From the NCBI GenBank assembly GCA_016876015.1, contig VGOD01000001.1, positions 99,205-163,204 on the forward strand: a DNA stretch of 64,000 bases. Direction: 5' to 3'. The translations under genes were made by a program, and so were the position numbers. Position 1 is the first letter of the stretch, and each line of letters starts with the position of its first letter. This DNA is from Chloroflexota bacterium (GTDB taxonomy: Bacteria > Chloroflexota > Anaerolineae > CG2-30-64-16). The notes beneath the pieces are model-generated. The model was not told the DNA's origin. It saw only the letters and a program-made list of their open reading frames with translations, and made no database searches. Positions 9,304 through 21,549 of this stretch are shown here, one piece after another.

Positions 9304-9927
9304 TCAACGACCGGTCGTCTGGGTCTCCCACAACTCGCGATAGGCGACTTGGACAGAAGGATCCACCCGTTCGGCGAATGCCAGCGGCAACTCCAGGCGC
9401 ACGATCAAGTCCTGCACATCCGCCAGGTCGCGCAGCCGGTGTGACGCGCTGATGCCCGAGGCCAGCTTCAGCTCGATCAGCTTTTCGAGCGTCACCACGC
9501 GGACGCCGTTGACCTCGACCGCCGCCCCCGGCGCGGCCGGATCGGGAAAGGCTACCGGCTTTGGCCGGCCATGCCCAGGATACTCCCCACTGATCACGAT
9601 CTCGATGCGCACGGACGCTTCGGCATCGCGAAACGTCTTGCTGGCGCCGCTGAGGGCCGGCCGGTAGCCGCGGCCGACCAGACGTTGATGAAAACGCTCC
9701 AGCCCGGCTGCGGTCAGCACCAGGTCAATGTCTTCGGTCAGGCGAGGACAGCCATGTTCGGCCAGCGCCAGCCCACCCAACAGGGCATAGGGGATGCCCT
9801 CCGCATCGAGTTGGCGCACCAGGCGGCGCAACGCATCGTGCAGCGTGCCCGCGCCGGCAAAATAGGCGCTCGCCTCGCGGAGCATCGAGTCGCCGCCCTG
9901 CCGGAGCAGAAGCTCGTAGTCGGTCAT
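9304..9927 (-). CDS. Nucleotidyltransferase-fold protein (AbiEii/MNT-like superfamily)
   Basis: A 207-residue protein with the nucleotidyltransferase signature: ALLGGLALAEHGCPRLTEDIDLVL, where GG and DID (about residues 50-67) are the expected metal- and nucleotide-binding motif. VVTLEKLIELKLASGISASHRLRDLADVQDLI near the C-terminus matches the helical region of the nucleotidyltransferase proteins that accompany toxin-antitoxin or unknown systems. No partner gene is adjacent: threonine synthase lies 29 bp downstream on the same strand, and upstream is a repeat-filled gap. Function therefore open. Confidence 0.8.
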   Translation of the reverse strand: MTDYELLLRQGGDSMLREASAYFAGAGTLHDALRRLVRQLDAEGIPYALLGGLALAEHGCPRLTEDIDLVLTAAGLERFHQRLVGRGYRPALSGASKTFRDAEASVRIEIVISGEYPGHGRPKPVAFPDPAAPGAAVEVNGVRVVTLEKLIELKLASGISASHRLRDLADVQDLIVRLELPLAFAERVDPSVQVAYRELWETQTTGR

Positions 9928-10130
9928 GCGTCCCTCACCCTTTGTCTGGTTTCACGATCACGAGCATAGCATGGCGGGCGCAAAAAGGCAAACAGCCGTC
10001 TACATGCATGGCGAAGGACGCGAAGCTTGACCCCCCGGCCATTGCACGACCGTTGACGAACGTCGAATATGGGGCTAGAATGCAGGCCAGTCGCCCATGC
10101 CGGGCGCGGCGCCAGGGCGCATGAAAATGT

Positions 10131-10227
10131 CATTGCGAGGAGCGTAGTGTGCGATTACGCCAGCATCCTTCAGGACGAAGCGATCTCCCGCGTGGGCAGG
10201 AGATTGCTTCGCTCCGCTCGCAATGAC
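10131..10227. repeat. REP-like palindromic element, family A copy 1
   Basis: Starts CATTGCGAGGAGCG and ends CGCTCGCAATGAC, giving terminal inverted repeats around GTCATTGCGAG. The interior (CCAGCATCCTTCAGGACGAAG) is nearly identical, in reverse orientation, to the interior of the copy at 50859-50962. The 392-bp gap 9928-10319 holds only this element and the short region upstream of the toxin-antitoxin pair; I see no gene in it. Confidence 0.85.
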
Positions 10228-10319
10228 CGGCGGGCGGCGATATTCGGGGCAGATAACTGTTTCCACGTTGACTTCCGCCGGAGTCAGTTGTATGATGGTG
10301 CACAGAAAAGGGGGGTGAG

Positions 10320-10628
10320 ATGGCTAGAGAAACGATCACTGCCGAGGATCTGCTGCGAGATATCTACGAGGCGGAGGCGGCGCAACGCTGGTTCGAGCAG
10401 AAGTATGGGCTGCTCTCAGAGACCTTCCATCGGCTGTATCAGCAGGGGCTGCTGCGCGACGAGGATCCGGATGAAATCCGGGAGTACATGGAATGGGCTG
10501 GCTGGTGCGAGATCTACCAGGATCGGCGGCAACGTTACGACCAACTCATCCAACAGCATCTTGAATCGCTCACTGCGCCCGCGTCGTTGTTTGACTTGCA
10601 CGTCCGTGAGTTACCCGTGCCGGCTTGA
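10320..10628 (+). CDS. Small acidic protein upstream of TumE toxin, probable antitoxin
   Basis: A 102-residue, charged protein (many Glu, Asp, Arg, Tyr and Trp) with a strong AAAAGGGGGGTGAG ribosome site directly before the ATG. I recognise no DNA-binding motif, but the first part (TITAEDLLRDIYEAEAAQRWFEQKYGL) looks helical. It ends 3 bp before the TumE-family gene, which is how antitoxins of this system are usually placed, so I infer that it is the antitoxin. A diverged fragment of a similar protein is seen at 11371-11478 before the second, broken TumE gene (shared idea: short, Trp/Glu-rich C-terminus). Confidence 0.7.
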   Translation: MARETITAEDLLRDIYEAEAAQRWFEQKYGLLSETFHRLYQQGLLRDEDPDEIREYMEWAGWCEIYQDRRQRYDQLIQQHLESLTAPASLFDLHVRELPVPA

Positions 10629-10631
10629 GCG

Positions 10632-11042
10632 ATGAACCTGAATACCTATGGCGATTACGCTCGGGGCGTTTTCTTTCTGCTGTCTGGCCGCGCCAGAGTC
10701 GAGAGCCATACCCTGGCCGTGTACACGGTCAATCAGACTGTAGGCATCACGCGCGGCGAGCTCGTCTTTCACTCGGGGCATGTGCTGCGCGTGTTCGAGC
10801 AGGTTGATTTCGTCGCTCGCCTGATCCGCAAGTACTCCTACGAGTTGATCTACGGAGGCGAAACGCAGTGGTGGTACGACTCGATGCCGCATCCGAACGT
10901 GCCTGAGTTGCAGAGCACGCATCCGCACCACAAGCACGTCCCGCCGGACATCAAACATCATCGCATCCCTGCGCCGGAAATGAGCTTCACTCGGCCCAAC
11001 CTGCCGTTCTTGATCGAGGAAGTCGAACGACTTGCCAGGTGA
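10632..11042 (+). CDS. tumE: TumE-family (DUF6516) toxin
   Basis: A 136-residue protein whose C-terminal half carries the DUF6516/TumE signature HHKHVPPDIKHHRIPAPEMSFTRPNLPFLIEE (quoted in parts: HKHVPPDIKHHR and SFTRPNLPFLIEE). These proteins are toxins of type II toxin-antitoxin pairs; the toxic activity of this subfamily is not something I can infer from sequence. The start ATG at 10632 follows the putative antitoxin by 3 bp. A perfect 15-bp hairpin lies just after the stop. Both genes appear intact, in contrast to the related pair at 11371-11809. Confidence 0.85.
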   Translation: MNLNTYGDYARGVFFLLSGRARVESHTLAVYTVNQTVGITRGELVFHSGHVLRVFEQVDFVARLIRKYSYELIYGGETQWWYDSMPHPNVPELQSTHPHHKHVPPDIKHHRIPAPEMSFTRPNLPFLIEEVERLAR

Positions 11043-11058
11043 CCAGTGTTTTCAACGT

Positions 11059-11095
11059 GAAGACTCCAGGCACATTCGACGTGCCTGGAGTCTTC
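11059..11095. terminator. Perfect 15-bp stem hairpin between tumE and the clpB relic
   Basis: GAAGACTCCAGGCAC (11059-11073) pairs perfectly with 11081-11095 around a 7-nt loop. There is no T-run, so this may be a bidirectional hairpin or a repeat remnant and not a classical intrinsic terminator. It ends the tumE transcript on the plus strand and faces the relic clpB fragment on the minus strand. Confidence 0.6.
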
Positions 11096-11101
11096 CATCG
11101 T

Positions 11102-11296
11102 CTATCCCACCTCCCCCACCACTTCCCTCGCACACACGATCCGTCCGCCCGCCATATCCGCCTCGACCACATCTCTGCAGCCGAACTTGCCTTCGAGCAG
11201 CGCGAGCGGGTTCTGCACGTGCTCTTGGATCGCCCGCTTGAGCGGCCGCGCGTTGCTGGCGGGATCGTAGCCGGCCTCGGCCATCAAGTCGCGCAC
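11102..11296 (-). pseudogene. Relic of a clpB 3' end (C-terminal D2 small domain only)
   Basis: Reading on the minus strand gives [20 protein letters not shown], then [18 protein letters not shown] and [12 protein letters not shown]. This aligns across its length with the end of the intact ClpB at 11766-14438 ([51 protein letters not shown]), with roughly two thirds identity by eye. Nothing of the rest of clpB is present upstream, where the sequence runs into the broken second toxin-antitoxin pair. It is therefore an isolated 3' fragment, lying convergent with a tumE-type unit just as the intact clpB does. Confidence 0.85.
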
Positions 11297-11370
11297 GACG
11301 TTGACTTTTCTGTGAGACGATTGTATGATGGGATTTCGAGGCATTCAGTGGGCGATTACAGGGTCGGGCG

Positions 11371-11478
11371 ACGCCGGAAGAGGAAGATGACTGGCTGGCC
11401 TGGCGATCGGCCCTGCGCATGTTAACTGACTGGAAACGGGCCTACGAGGGACTGCGCAGTGGCCGCGCTGGTAACTGA
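11371..11478 (+). pseudogene. Relic of an antitoxin-type gene, second TumE pair
   Basis: The frame reads TPEEEDDWLAWRSALRML and TDWKRAYEGLRSGRAGN before a TGA at 11476-11478. No start codon with a ribosome site is found, and the frame is lost upstream. Its 3' end overlaps the GTG of the following TumE-like frame (11459), an arrangement typical of a coupled antitoxin-toxin pair, so this is most likely the tail of the antitoxin. Confidence 0.5.
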
Positions 11479-11765
11479 TCTGTTGGCCTTCCTGCACGGG
11501 CATCGGCTGGTCGAGACGGTGTGGGTGATCCAGCACGACGAAACGCCGTGGGGAAAGATCGAACTCTAAGTGCGCTGCCGGCTGGCGATGAAGTCATCGA
11601 AGGGTGAGCGATACGAGTTCCAGGTTTGGCTACACCACGAGCCGGCCTTCCGAGATTACGCCTACCAGCTATTCACAGATCGTCCTCTGCTGCGGTGGGA
11701 CAATGCGCCGCACTATCCTGACAGGGCGACCGCGCCCCATCACTTTCACGATGAGGCGAATCAGG

Positions 11766-14438
<2,673 letters not shown>

Positions 14439-14460
14439 GGTAACACCTCAAACTGGTAAA

Positions 14461-14541
14461 TTGGTAGATTGGTAGATTGGGCGATGGCGCTCCGCCATGC
14501 GACAGCCAGTTCACCAAGTTACCACTATACCAATCTACCAA
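14461..14541. repeat. Perfect 14-bp inverted repeat upstream of clpB
   Basis: TTGGTAGATTGGTA (14461-14474) is mirrored exactly by TACCAATCTACCAA (14528-14541), with a short GC hairpin (GGCG...CGCC) between. It fills most of the clpB leader region. It could be a regulatory structure or a repeat element; the ACCAATCTACC motif is low complexity, which favours a repeat. The rest of the gap 14439-14829 holds the promoter at 14680-14707 and no gene that I can see. Confidence 0.6.
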
Positions 14542-14679
14542 CTGCCCGTTAGCACAGCGTTGGCGAAGTGTTAGCAGAGTGTAAGAGGTGGCCTGCACAG
14601 TCTACCGATTCGCGCCAACCCCCGTCGAGATCTTCAGCGCAGCGCCGTCCAATTGCTGCAACCCAGCGATCGAACCAAC

Positions 14680-14707
14680 TTGACCGATACTGATTCTCGC
14701 CTATAAT
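14680..14707 (+). promoter_or_regulatory. Sigma70-type promoter for the 14.8-15.9 kb genes
   Basis: TTGACC (14680-14685), a 16-bp spacer, then TATAAT (14702-14707). It lies 123 bp before the GTG at 14830 and is the only good promoter match in the clpB/relic intergenic region. Confidence 0.6.
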
Positions 14708-14829
14708 TGAGGCGCTTCACTGACTATCAGCTCGCCGCCCCATGGGGCGTGCAACGGAAACTCGGAGAGATTCCCCGTACCCATCGCCGTTCATCAAGCC
14801 ATCCAGACCATAGAGCGCAGGAGGCCAGC

Positions 14830-15048
14830 GTGTATCAAACAGACCTGTACGAAGCGATGCTGGCTGAAACCGTGACGATCCCCGGCGCGGGCGGGGAGTT
14901 GATCAACGCGTACTTTGCGCGACCGCTGGGGCCGGGCGCGCGCGTCGCAGTGGAACTCAGCACGGAGTCGGCGAAGGCGCTGGCGGCGACGATCCACGCG
15001 GTGCTGGCGCGAGCCGAAGCGGGCGGCTTCTCGGATCGCCCGGCCTGA
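14830..15048 (+). pseudogene. Dienelactone-hydrolase N-terminus fused to an unrelated tail
   Basis: Starts at a GTG after GGAGG. The first 35 residues (LYEAMLAETVTIPGAGGELI, NAYFARPLGPG) match the start of dienelactone hydrolase family proteins, which are normally about 250 residues with a catalytic Cys/Asp/His triad. After GPG the sequence switches to ARVAVELSTESAKALAATIH and then AVLARAEAGGFSDRPA, which does not belong to that fold and looks like the end of a different small protein. The whole is 72 residues, so I read it as a deletion fusion. It ends 19 bp before the next gene. Confidence 0.5.
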
Positions 15049-15067
15049 GCCTGGAGGCTGCGCCCTC

Positions 15068-15869
15068 ATGCCGATCGAACTGGTCCGAACGATCTTCTTC
15101 TCTCCCACGCGCACGACCGCGCGCATCGTGGAGGCTATCGCCCGTGGGACTCAACTCCCCGCCGCCGAGCCGCTAGACTTGACGCCCCCAGAGATGGGGA
15201 CGCGGCGGCTTGCGGAGATGCGGGACGCACTGGCGATCATCGGCGCGCCCGTGTACGGCGGCCGGATCGCGGCCGAAGCAGCGCGGCGGATGCGCCGGCT
15301 GAGGGCGCGCGAGACGCCGGCCGGCATCGTCGTCGTGTACGGGAACCGGGGCCTACGAGGGTGCGCTGCTGGAGTTGCGTGACCTGGCGACCGAGCAAGG
15401 CTTCGTCCCGATCGCCGCGGCTGCGTTCATCGGCGAGCACTCGTATTCCACCGAAGCCACGCCCATCGCGCACGGCCGGCCCGATGCGCTCGACTTGGTG
15501 CAGGCGCAGGAGTTCGGCGCGATGATTCGGGAGAGGCTGGCTGCGCCCGCCGCATTGCGCGGGACGCCGCCGTTGCAGGCGTCGGGCGCCTACCCGTACC
15601 GGGAATGGATTCCGCCGACCGATGTGTCGCCCATCACCGACCAGGCCCTGTGTGTGAAGTGCAGCGACTGTGCACGCGCCTGTCCGACCGCGGCGATCGT
15701 CGTCGGTGAGGTTGTGGCAACCGCCCCTGCTTCCTGTATCCTCTGCACGGCGTGCGTCAAGAAGTGCCCGACCGGCGCCAGGAAGTGGGATCATCCGCGG
15801 ATCGGTCGCTCTCGGGAATGGCTGAGCACAAACTGCCGCGAACGGAAGAACCCTGAGCTGTACGTGTGA
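15068..15869 (+). pseudogene. EFR1-type flavodoxin-ferredoxin protein with a frameshift
   Basis: From ATG 15068 the frame gives MPIELVRTIFFSPTRTTARI (a flavodoxin-like FMN loop, SPTRTT) and runs to GIVVVYGNRG, after which it is out of frame. If one G is removed from the GGGG run at 15348-15351, it continues AYEGALLELRDLATEQGFVP and ends with two 4Fe-4S ferredoxin motifs (CVKCSDCARACPTAAI and CILCTACVKKCPTGA). This is the classic EFR1 layout, about 265 residues: electron transfer between ferredoxin and flavin partners. A single-base indel in a short homopolymer may be a real frameshift or a sequencing error; everything else looks under normal coding constraint. Confidence 0.85.
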
Positions 15870-15885
15870 TCATGGAGAGCAGTCT

Positions 15886-16707
15886 GTGAATATCCTGACC
15901 TGCAACATCCGCTACTTCGGCGCGCAGGATGGCGCGAACGCCTGGCCCCTTCGCAAGGAGCTGTGCGCCGAAGTGATCCGCTCCCGAAGTCCGCACGTGA
16001 TCTGCTTCCAGGAAATGTGGGGCGAGCAGTTCGACGACCTGGCGACGGCCCTGCCGGAGTTCGCGACCTTCGCCATGGCGGATGAGCCGACCGGCCGGCG
16101 CCCCATGAACGCGATCTTCTACCGCCGGGACGCGTTTCGGCGCATCTCGGCCGGCGGCTATTGGCTGTCGGAGACGCCCCACGTGCCAGGATCAAGCTCG
16201 TGGGATAGCGCGTGCGTGCGGCTGGCGAACTGGGTGCGGCTCGAAGACCGCGCGACCGGCGCGGAGTTCCGCGTCGTCAACACACACCTGGATCACGTCA
16301 GCCAGCTCGCTCGCGAGAACCAGGCGCGGCTGATCGTCGAGGATGCGGCCGCGTATGGCGACAGCTATCCCCAGCTCCTCACCGGCGACATGAACGCGGA
16401 CTACACCAACCCGGCCATCGCAGTCATCCGCCGCGGCGGATGGAACGACACCTATGCCGCGATTCACAGGACGGAGGATCCTGGCTACACCTATCACGCC
16501 TTCCAGGGGCCTGAATTCGTCTCACGCATCGGCAAGATGGACTGGATTTTCGCGCGCGGAGCGATCGCAGTTACAGCCGCCGAGGTGATCAGCAATGGCC
16601 GCGATGGGCGCTTCCCGAGCGATCACTATTTCGTCGCCGCGACGATCGCGATCGGAAGACCCATGATGGGATCAGCACCGTTTGCCAAAGATGAGCGGCA
16701 GGGGTAA
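15886..16707 (+). CDS. Endonuclease/exonuclease/phosphatase (EEP) family protein
   Basis: A 273-residue cytosolic phosphodiesterase-like protein starting at GTG 15886 (MNILTCNIRYFG). It shows the EEP motifs in order: TCNIRYFG near the N-terminus, VICFQEMWGEQF (metal-binding Glu), VVNTHLDHVSQLAREN (catalytic His), LLTGDMNADYTN (Asp/Asn pair), KMDWIFAR (Asp) and GRFPSDHYFVAA (catalytic SDHxP-like His). The substrate may be a phosphodiester such as a lipid headgroup or nucleic acid; sequence alone does not decide. A strong terminator lies 43 bp after the stop. Confidence 0.92.
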   Translation: MNILTCNIRYFGAQDGANAWPLRKELCAEVIRSRSPHVICFQEMWGEQFDDLATALPEFATFAMADEPTGRRPMNAIFYRRDAFRRISAGGYWLSETPHVPGSSSWDSACVRLANWVRLEDRATGAEFRVVNTHLDHVSQLARENQARLIVEDAAAYGDSYPQLLTGDMNADYTNPAIAVIRRGGWNDTYAAIHRTEDPGYTYHAFQGPEFVSRIGKMDWIFARGAIAVTAAEVISNGRDGRFPSDHYFVAATIAIGRPMMGSAPFAKDERQG

Positions 16708-16719
16708 AATGCTCGCGCG

Positions 16720-17007
16720 ATGAGCGACTCTGAAACGCAGTCAACCCGCACAGCCCGGCGTACCACCAAACGCCGGGCTGTTTCTTTTGTTGAAAATATC
16801 CGACATCCGATTGTGGCGCAGTTCGGCGCAATGCTGCGCGAGCGACTCTACAATCCGCTTCGCAATGAGCCGTTGAAGAAAGACGCGGCACGCGGCGTCA
16901 TCCAGACGAACGTCAAGAAATACCTGGACGAGGCTACCAAGACGAAGATGACCTGGTTGGAAGGCTTTCAGGCCGCCGATCAGGTAAGATGCTATCTTGA
17001 ACGATAA
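16720..17007 (+). CDS. Hypothetical 95-residue protein, doubtful
   Basis: The open frame begins MSDSETQSTRTARRTTKRRA and ends with a Lys-rich helical part (VKKYLDEATKTKMTWLEGF). No family is recognised and there is no clear ribosome site. The terminator hairpin of the upstream gene sits inside its first 25 codons, which argues against expression from upstream. The codon-3 composition of the second half looks coding-like (QTNVKKYLDEAT), so this may be the remnant of a once longer gene whose start has been replaced. Low confidence. Confidence 0.25.
   Translation: MSDSETQSTRTARRTTKRRAVSFVENIRHPIVAQFGAMLRERLYNPLRNEPLKKDAARGVIQTNVKKYLDEATKTKMTWLEGFQAADQVRCYLER
16750..16787 (+). terminator. Intrinsic terminator after the EEP gene
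   Basis: ACAGCCCGGCG (16750-16760) pairs exactly with 16771-16781 around a 10-nt loop and is followed by TTTCTTTT. Strong rho-independent terminator on the plus strand. Confidence 0.85.
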
Positions 17008-17056
17008 CACGTCTCTGGCGAGGTCAACAGGGAAAGATGAAGGATGAAGCGGCTGT

Positions 17057-17164
17057 ATGAGTGAGAAATGGGCGTTGCGCATCCTCTCTACGGCCGAGGA
17101 GATGGCCGCGGTCGAGCGTCGCGCAGGCAGTGGTCTGGCCTCTGCTCCGAGAAGGCGTCGCTGA
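17057..17164 (+). pseudogene. N-terminal stub of a GNAT acetyltransferase
   Basis: ATG 17057 begins MSEKWALRILSTAEEMAAVE, the typical first strand and helix of GNAT proteins that open with a TPEEMAAVE-type motif. After VERRAGSGLAS the sequence degenerates and stops at 35 residues. Nothing resembling the acetyl-CoA binding loop follows before the opposing ABC operon terminator at 17230. Confidence 0.5.
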
Positions 17165-17229
17165 TCCTGGGCGTGGCCCTGCTGGGGGACGGCGGGTACA
17201 CGATCGTATGGAGCACGCGGCCATTCACA

Positions 17230-17258
17230 CGCCTGGCGCTCTTGGGAAGCGCCAGGCG
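17230..17258 (-). terminator. Terminator hairpin of the peptide-type ABC operon
   Basis: CGCCTGGCGCT (17230-17240) and AGCGCCAGGCG (17248-17258) form a perfect 11-bp stem with a 7-nt loop, 4 bp after the stop of the last ABC gene. No long T-run follows on the minus strand, so termination strength is uncertain. Confidence 0.65.
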
Positions 17259-17262
17259 CGCT

Positions 17263-18245
17263 CTATTTGTGGTACAGGTAGCACGCGGCCTGCTGTTCGT
17301 GGCCATCTACCGCGTAGAGCGGCGGCATGGCCTGCAGGCAGCGGTCCATCCGGCTGGGGCAGCGGGGATAGAAGCGGCAGCCGCTCTCCACCGTGGCGCG
17401 CAACGACTCATCGGCCACCCCCTCCAGCACCGCGCCCCATTTCACCGCGGGGTCGGGCACGGGCACCGAGTTGATGAGCATCTGGACGTAGGGATGATGA
17501 GGCCGCTCGATCACATCCACCGTCCGGCCGCGCTCCGCGATGGAACCCTGGTACAGCACGAAGATGTCGTCGCCGATCTGGTACGCGGTGCTCAGGTCGT
17601 GGGTGATGTAGAGGAACGACACGCCCAGGTCGTCGCGCAGCTTGAGCATCACGTCGAGGATCATGGCGCGCAGCGAAGCGTCCACGGCCGAGACCGGCTC
17701 GTCCGCGATGATTAGCTTCGGGTTCATCATGTAGGCCCGCGCCACCATCACGCGCTGGCGTTGCCCACCGCTGAGCTGGTGCGGATATTTCTCCAGCACC
17801 TCTTCCCCGCGCAAGCCCACCACCCGCAACGATTGCTCGATCACCTCGCGCGCCTGCGACTTGGTATAACCCAGGTCCAGGTGCGCGATGACCATGTCGT
17901 AGATGTGTTTGACGCGGTAGAACGGGTTGTAGACCTCGTAGGGGTCCTGGAAAACGGCCTGCACCTCACGGCGGTAGTTGGTTGCGTCCTGACCCGTGAG
18001 GGTCGTGATGTCCTGGCCCCGGTAGAAGATCTGACCCGCAGTCAGGTTGATGAAGCCGAGGATCGCGTTTGCCAGCGTCGTCTTGCCGCTGCCGCTTTCG
18101 CCGGCGATCGTTGTGATGACCGCCGGTTTCTCGGGGATCGTCATGCTGAAGTTTTGCAGCGCGACGACCCGGCTGCCGCTCTGTAGAAAGCCGCCGCCGT
18201 AGACTTTGGTCGCATTGCGGATTTCGAGCAACGGTGTGGCCGTCG

Positions 18246-18249
<4 letters not shown>
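17263..18249 (-). CDS. Oligopeptide/dipeptide-type ABC transporter ATPase (OppF-like)
   Basis: A 328-residue cytosolic ATPase, the last gene of the operon. Walker A GESGSGKTTLANAILG, signature LSGGQRQRVMVARA, Walker B LIIADEPVSAVDASL and the H-loop YITHDLSTAY are all intact. The C-terminal Cys-rich tail CRFYPRCPSRMDRC is the oligopeptide-transporter C-terminal domain that often carries a 4Fe-4S cluster or zinc. The ATG at 18249 overlaps the stop of the preceding ATPase (ATGA), which fixes the start; the longer open frame upstream is spurious. Substrate is not determined: this family imports peptides, nickel or oligosaccharides. Confidence 0.93.
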
Positions 18250-19264
<1,015 letters not shown>

Positions 19265-19268
<4 letters not shown>

Positions 19269-20212
19269 GCCTTCACCCCCCGCAGCCGGGGATTGGCGAT
19301 TTCATCCAGCCCGGTCGCGATCAAGAAGAAGCCGACAAAGATGATCGTCAGGGTCAGGATCGGGAAGCCCAGCCACCACCACATGCCCCGCAGCATCGCC
19401 ACCGCGCGGATGGCGTAGTAGATCGTCATGCCCAGGGTGGGGATGCGGGTTGGCCCCAGGCCCAGCGCCTCCAGGCTCGACGCGGCCAGGATCGTGCCGG
19501 TGATGTTGCCCGACAGACTGGCCGCGATCCACGGCAGCATGTTGGGCATCATCTCTTTGAGCATGATCTCCAGCGGCGGCACCCCCGACAGCCGCGCCAT
19601 GCGCACGTAGCCGCGTTCGCGCAAGGTGAGCACCTGGGCGCGCACAAAGCGGGTGGGTGCGGGCCAGGCGAAGAGCGCCAGGATCAGCGCCATGGTACTC
19701 AGTTCGATCTGCCGCACGTAAGCCGAGATCGTGATCAGCACGGCCAGCGCCGGGATGGTGATGACCGAGTCGGCCAACGTGCGGATGACGTTGTCCACCC
19801 AGCCGCCCAGGTAGCCGGCCGCCGAGCCGAGCACGATGCCCACGCCCATGCCTATCAGCGCCGCGATCACGCCGACCTGCAGCGACATCGGCGCGCCGGT
19901 GATGAGCAGCGCCAACATGTCGCGGCCGTTGCTCTCGGTGCCCAACGGGTTCTTGGCTGTGCCGACGTACTTGATCCCGTCTACCTCGACGGTGATCCCC
20001 ATCGGCGGCAGGTTCAATTCGGCCGAGCCGACGCGGGCCAGCCTGGTGTCCCAGAAGAGCGGCCCGACCAGCCCCAGGAGGACGATAAAGAGCACCATCC
20101 CCGCGCCGATCAGGAACTTGGTGTTGAACCAGGGGTTATCCCAACGGCTGAAACGCCGGGCAGACTTGGATGTGGTGGTATCCAGGTCCTGCATGATCGC
20201 CGATTCTGCCAT
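19265..20212 (-). CDS. Oligopeptide/dipeptide-type ABC permease (OppC-like)
   Basis: About 315 residues from the ATG at 20212, which has a GTGGAGAG site; the ATG at 20233 is possible but poorer. It has the N-terminal OppC tail followed by a TM segment (FLIGAGMVLFIVLLGLVGPL), then a periplasmic loop with GTAKNPLGTESNGRDMLALL (the DxLGTDxxGRD motif), five further membrane segments, and the EAA-type loop MARLSGVPPLEIMLKEMMPN for ATPase contact. A 298-bp gap filled by a repeat separates it from the partner permease gene upstream. Confidence 0.93.
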
Positions 20213-20283
20213 GCTTACTCTCCACGAAATCATTCGGCCAGCGCCACTGCGGGGGCTGGTCTGTGGCCCGAAGCGTTCTCATC

Positions 20284-20487
20284 CTCGCAGTTTGGGATTG
20301 CTTCGGCGCAAACGCCGTTCCTGCTTAGGAAATCTCCCAAGGGACGGTCTCGAGCCTTTAGGCGGTCTGGCGCTCAGACGACCAAACCGGCTAATCCTAA
20401 AGGAGGCTTCGCACAGCCTCGAAACCAGTGTACGCGATGTTGTTGCCGGGGCGCATGGCGCCCCGCGGCGTGGGAAACTCGCAATGA
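20284..20487. repeat. Degenerate palindromic repeat between the two permease genes
   Basis: The 298-bp gap 20213-20510 contains CTCGCAGTTTGGGATTGCTTC on one side and GGGAAACTCGCAATGAC on the other, which are diverged ends of the family A element seen at 10131, 21758 and 50859. It also contains internal inverted pieces (CCTTTAGG / CCTAAAGG). It lies inside the ABC operon and presumably entered it secondarily. Confidence 0.6.
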
Positions 20488-20510
20488 CACCGAATTGTTG
20501 CCTCTCCTGG

Positions 20511-21518
20511 CTATTTCTTCTGATACGTGATGCGTGGGTCAATGAGGGGGTAGATCAGGTCAATGATTAGCACCGTCGTCGAAGTCGCCATGATGAGCAG
20601 GAAGGCCACTCCTTGAATCACGGTGTAATCCAGGTTGACGATCCCCTGATAGAAGACGTAGCCGATGCCCGGATAGGCGAAGATATATTCCACCAGGATG
20701 GACCCGCCGACGATGCCGCCCAAACTAAGGGCCAGCGCGGTGAACTGGGGCAGGACGGCGTTACGCACGGCGTACCACATGAAAATCCGGCGCATGGGAA
20801 GACCTTTGGCCTGCGCCAGGATCAGGAAGTCCTCGCTGTCAATCGAGATCATCATCCCCCGCATTCCCAGCGCCCAGCCGCCCATCGAGGTGAGCACGAT
20901 GGCGAGCGCGGGCAGCGTGCCGTGGTAGATCACGTCAATGATGAATTGCCAGTTCAGGCCGGGGACGCTGTCGCTGTAGCCTTTGGAGAAGGGGAACCAC
21001 CTCAGCCCGAAGGCGAAAACATAGATCAGGATGATTCCCAGCATGAAGAACGGAATAGAGGTGAAAGAGAGGCTCAGCGGCAGAATTCGTTTGAGCCAGG
21101 CCGGCGTCTTGCGCCAGCCCAGTAGAGCGCCGGTGGTATTGCCAAAGAGAAAAGAGAGGATGACCGCAATACTGAGCAGGCCGATGGTCCAGGGCAAGCC
21201 GCGGCGCAGGGTAGCGATCACCGGCTGTGGGAATTGCGAGAGCGAATAGCCCATGTCGAAGCGGAGCATGTTCCACAGATAGCGAGCATACTGGATGTAC
21301 ATGGGAGCATCCAGGCCGAACTTCTTGCGCCAGGCTTCGATCAACTCGGCCGAGTTCTCGATGTAGCCGGATTGGTTGATCATGCGGCTGACCATCGCCG
21401 CGACCGGATCGCCGGGCGCCAGGCGCGGAATGATGAAGATGATCGTCGTACCGAGCCACACGGTCAGAAAGAACATCAAGACACGCCGGACGACGTAGCC
21501 TGCTGTGAGACCACGCAT
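20511..21518 (-). CDS. Oligopeptide/dipeptide-type ABC permease (OppB-like)
   Basis: A 335-residue inner-membrane permease with six predicted membrane segments (first: YVVRRVLMFFLTVWLGTTII). It has the OppB N-terminal layout with a periplasmic loop (PRLAPGDPVAAMV) and the EAA-like loop AKGLPMRRIFMWYAVRNAVLP. The start ATG at 21518 follows GTAAGAGGTG. It is the first permease after the binding-protein gene, from which it is separated by 338 bp of repeats. Confidence 0.93.
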   Translation of the reverse strand: MRGLTAGYVVRRVLMFFLTVWLGTTIIFIIPRLAPGDPVAAMVSRMINQSGYIENSAELIEAWRKKFGLDAPMYIQYARYLWNMLRFDMGYSLSQFPQPVIATLRRGLPWTIGLLSIAVILSFLFGNTTGALLGWRKTPAWLKRILPLSLSFTSIPFFMLGIILIYVFAFGLRWFPFSKGYSDSVPGLNWQFIIDVIYHGTLPALAIVLTSMGGWALGMRGMMISIDSEDFLILAQAKGLPMRRIFMWYAVRNAVLPQFTALALSLGGIVGGSILVEYIFAYPGIGYVFYQGIVNLDYTVIQGVAFLLIMATSTTVLIIDLIYPLIDPRITYQKK

Positions 21519-21549
21519 AGATACACCTCTTACCTTCAGCGAACCGCTA

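Noticed and set aside
14439..14700. CIRCE/HrcA operator upstream of clpB
   Set aside because: The 14-bp inverted repeat there does not match the CIRCE sequence and the spacing is much longer.
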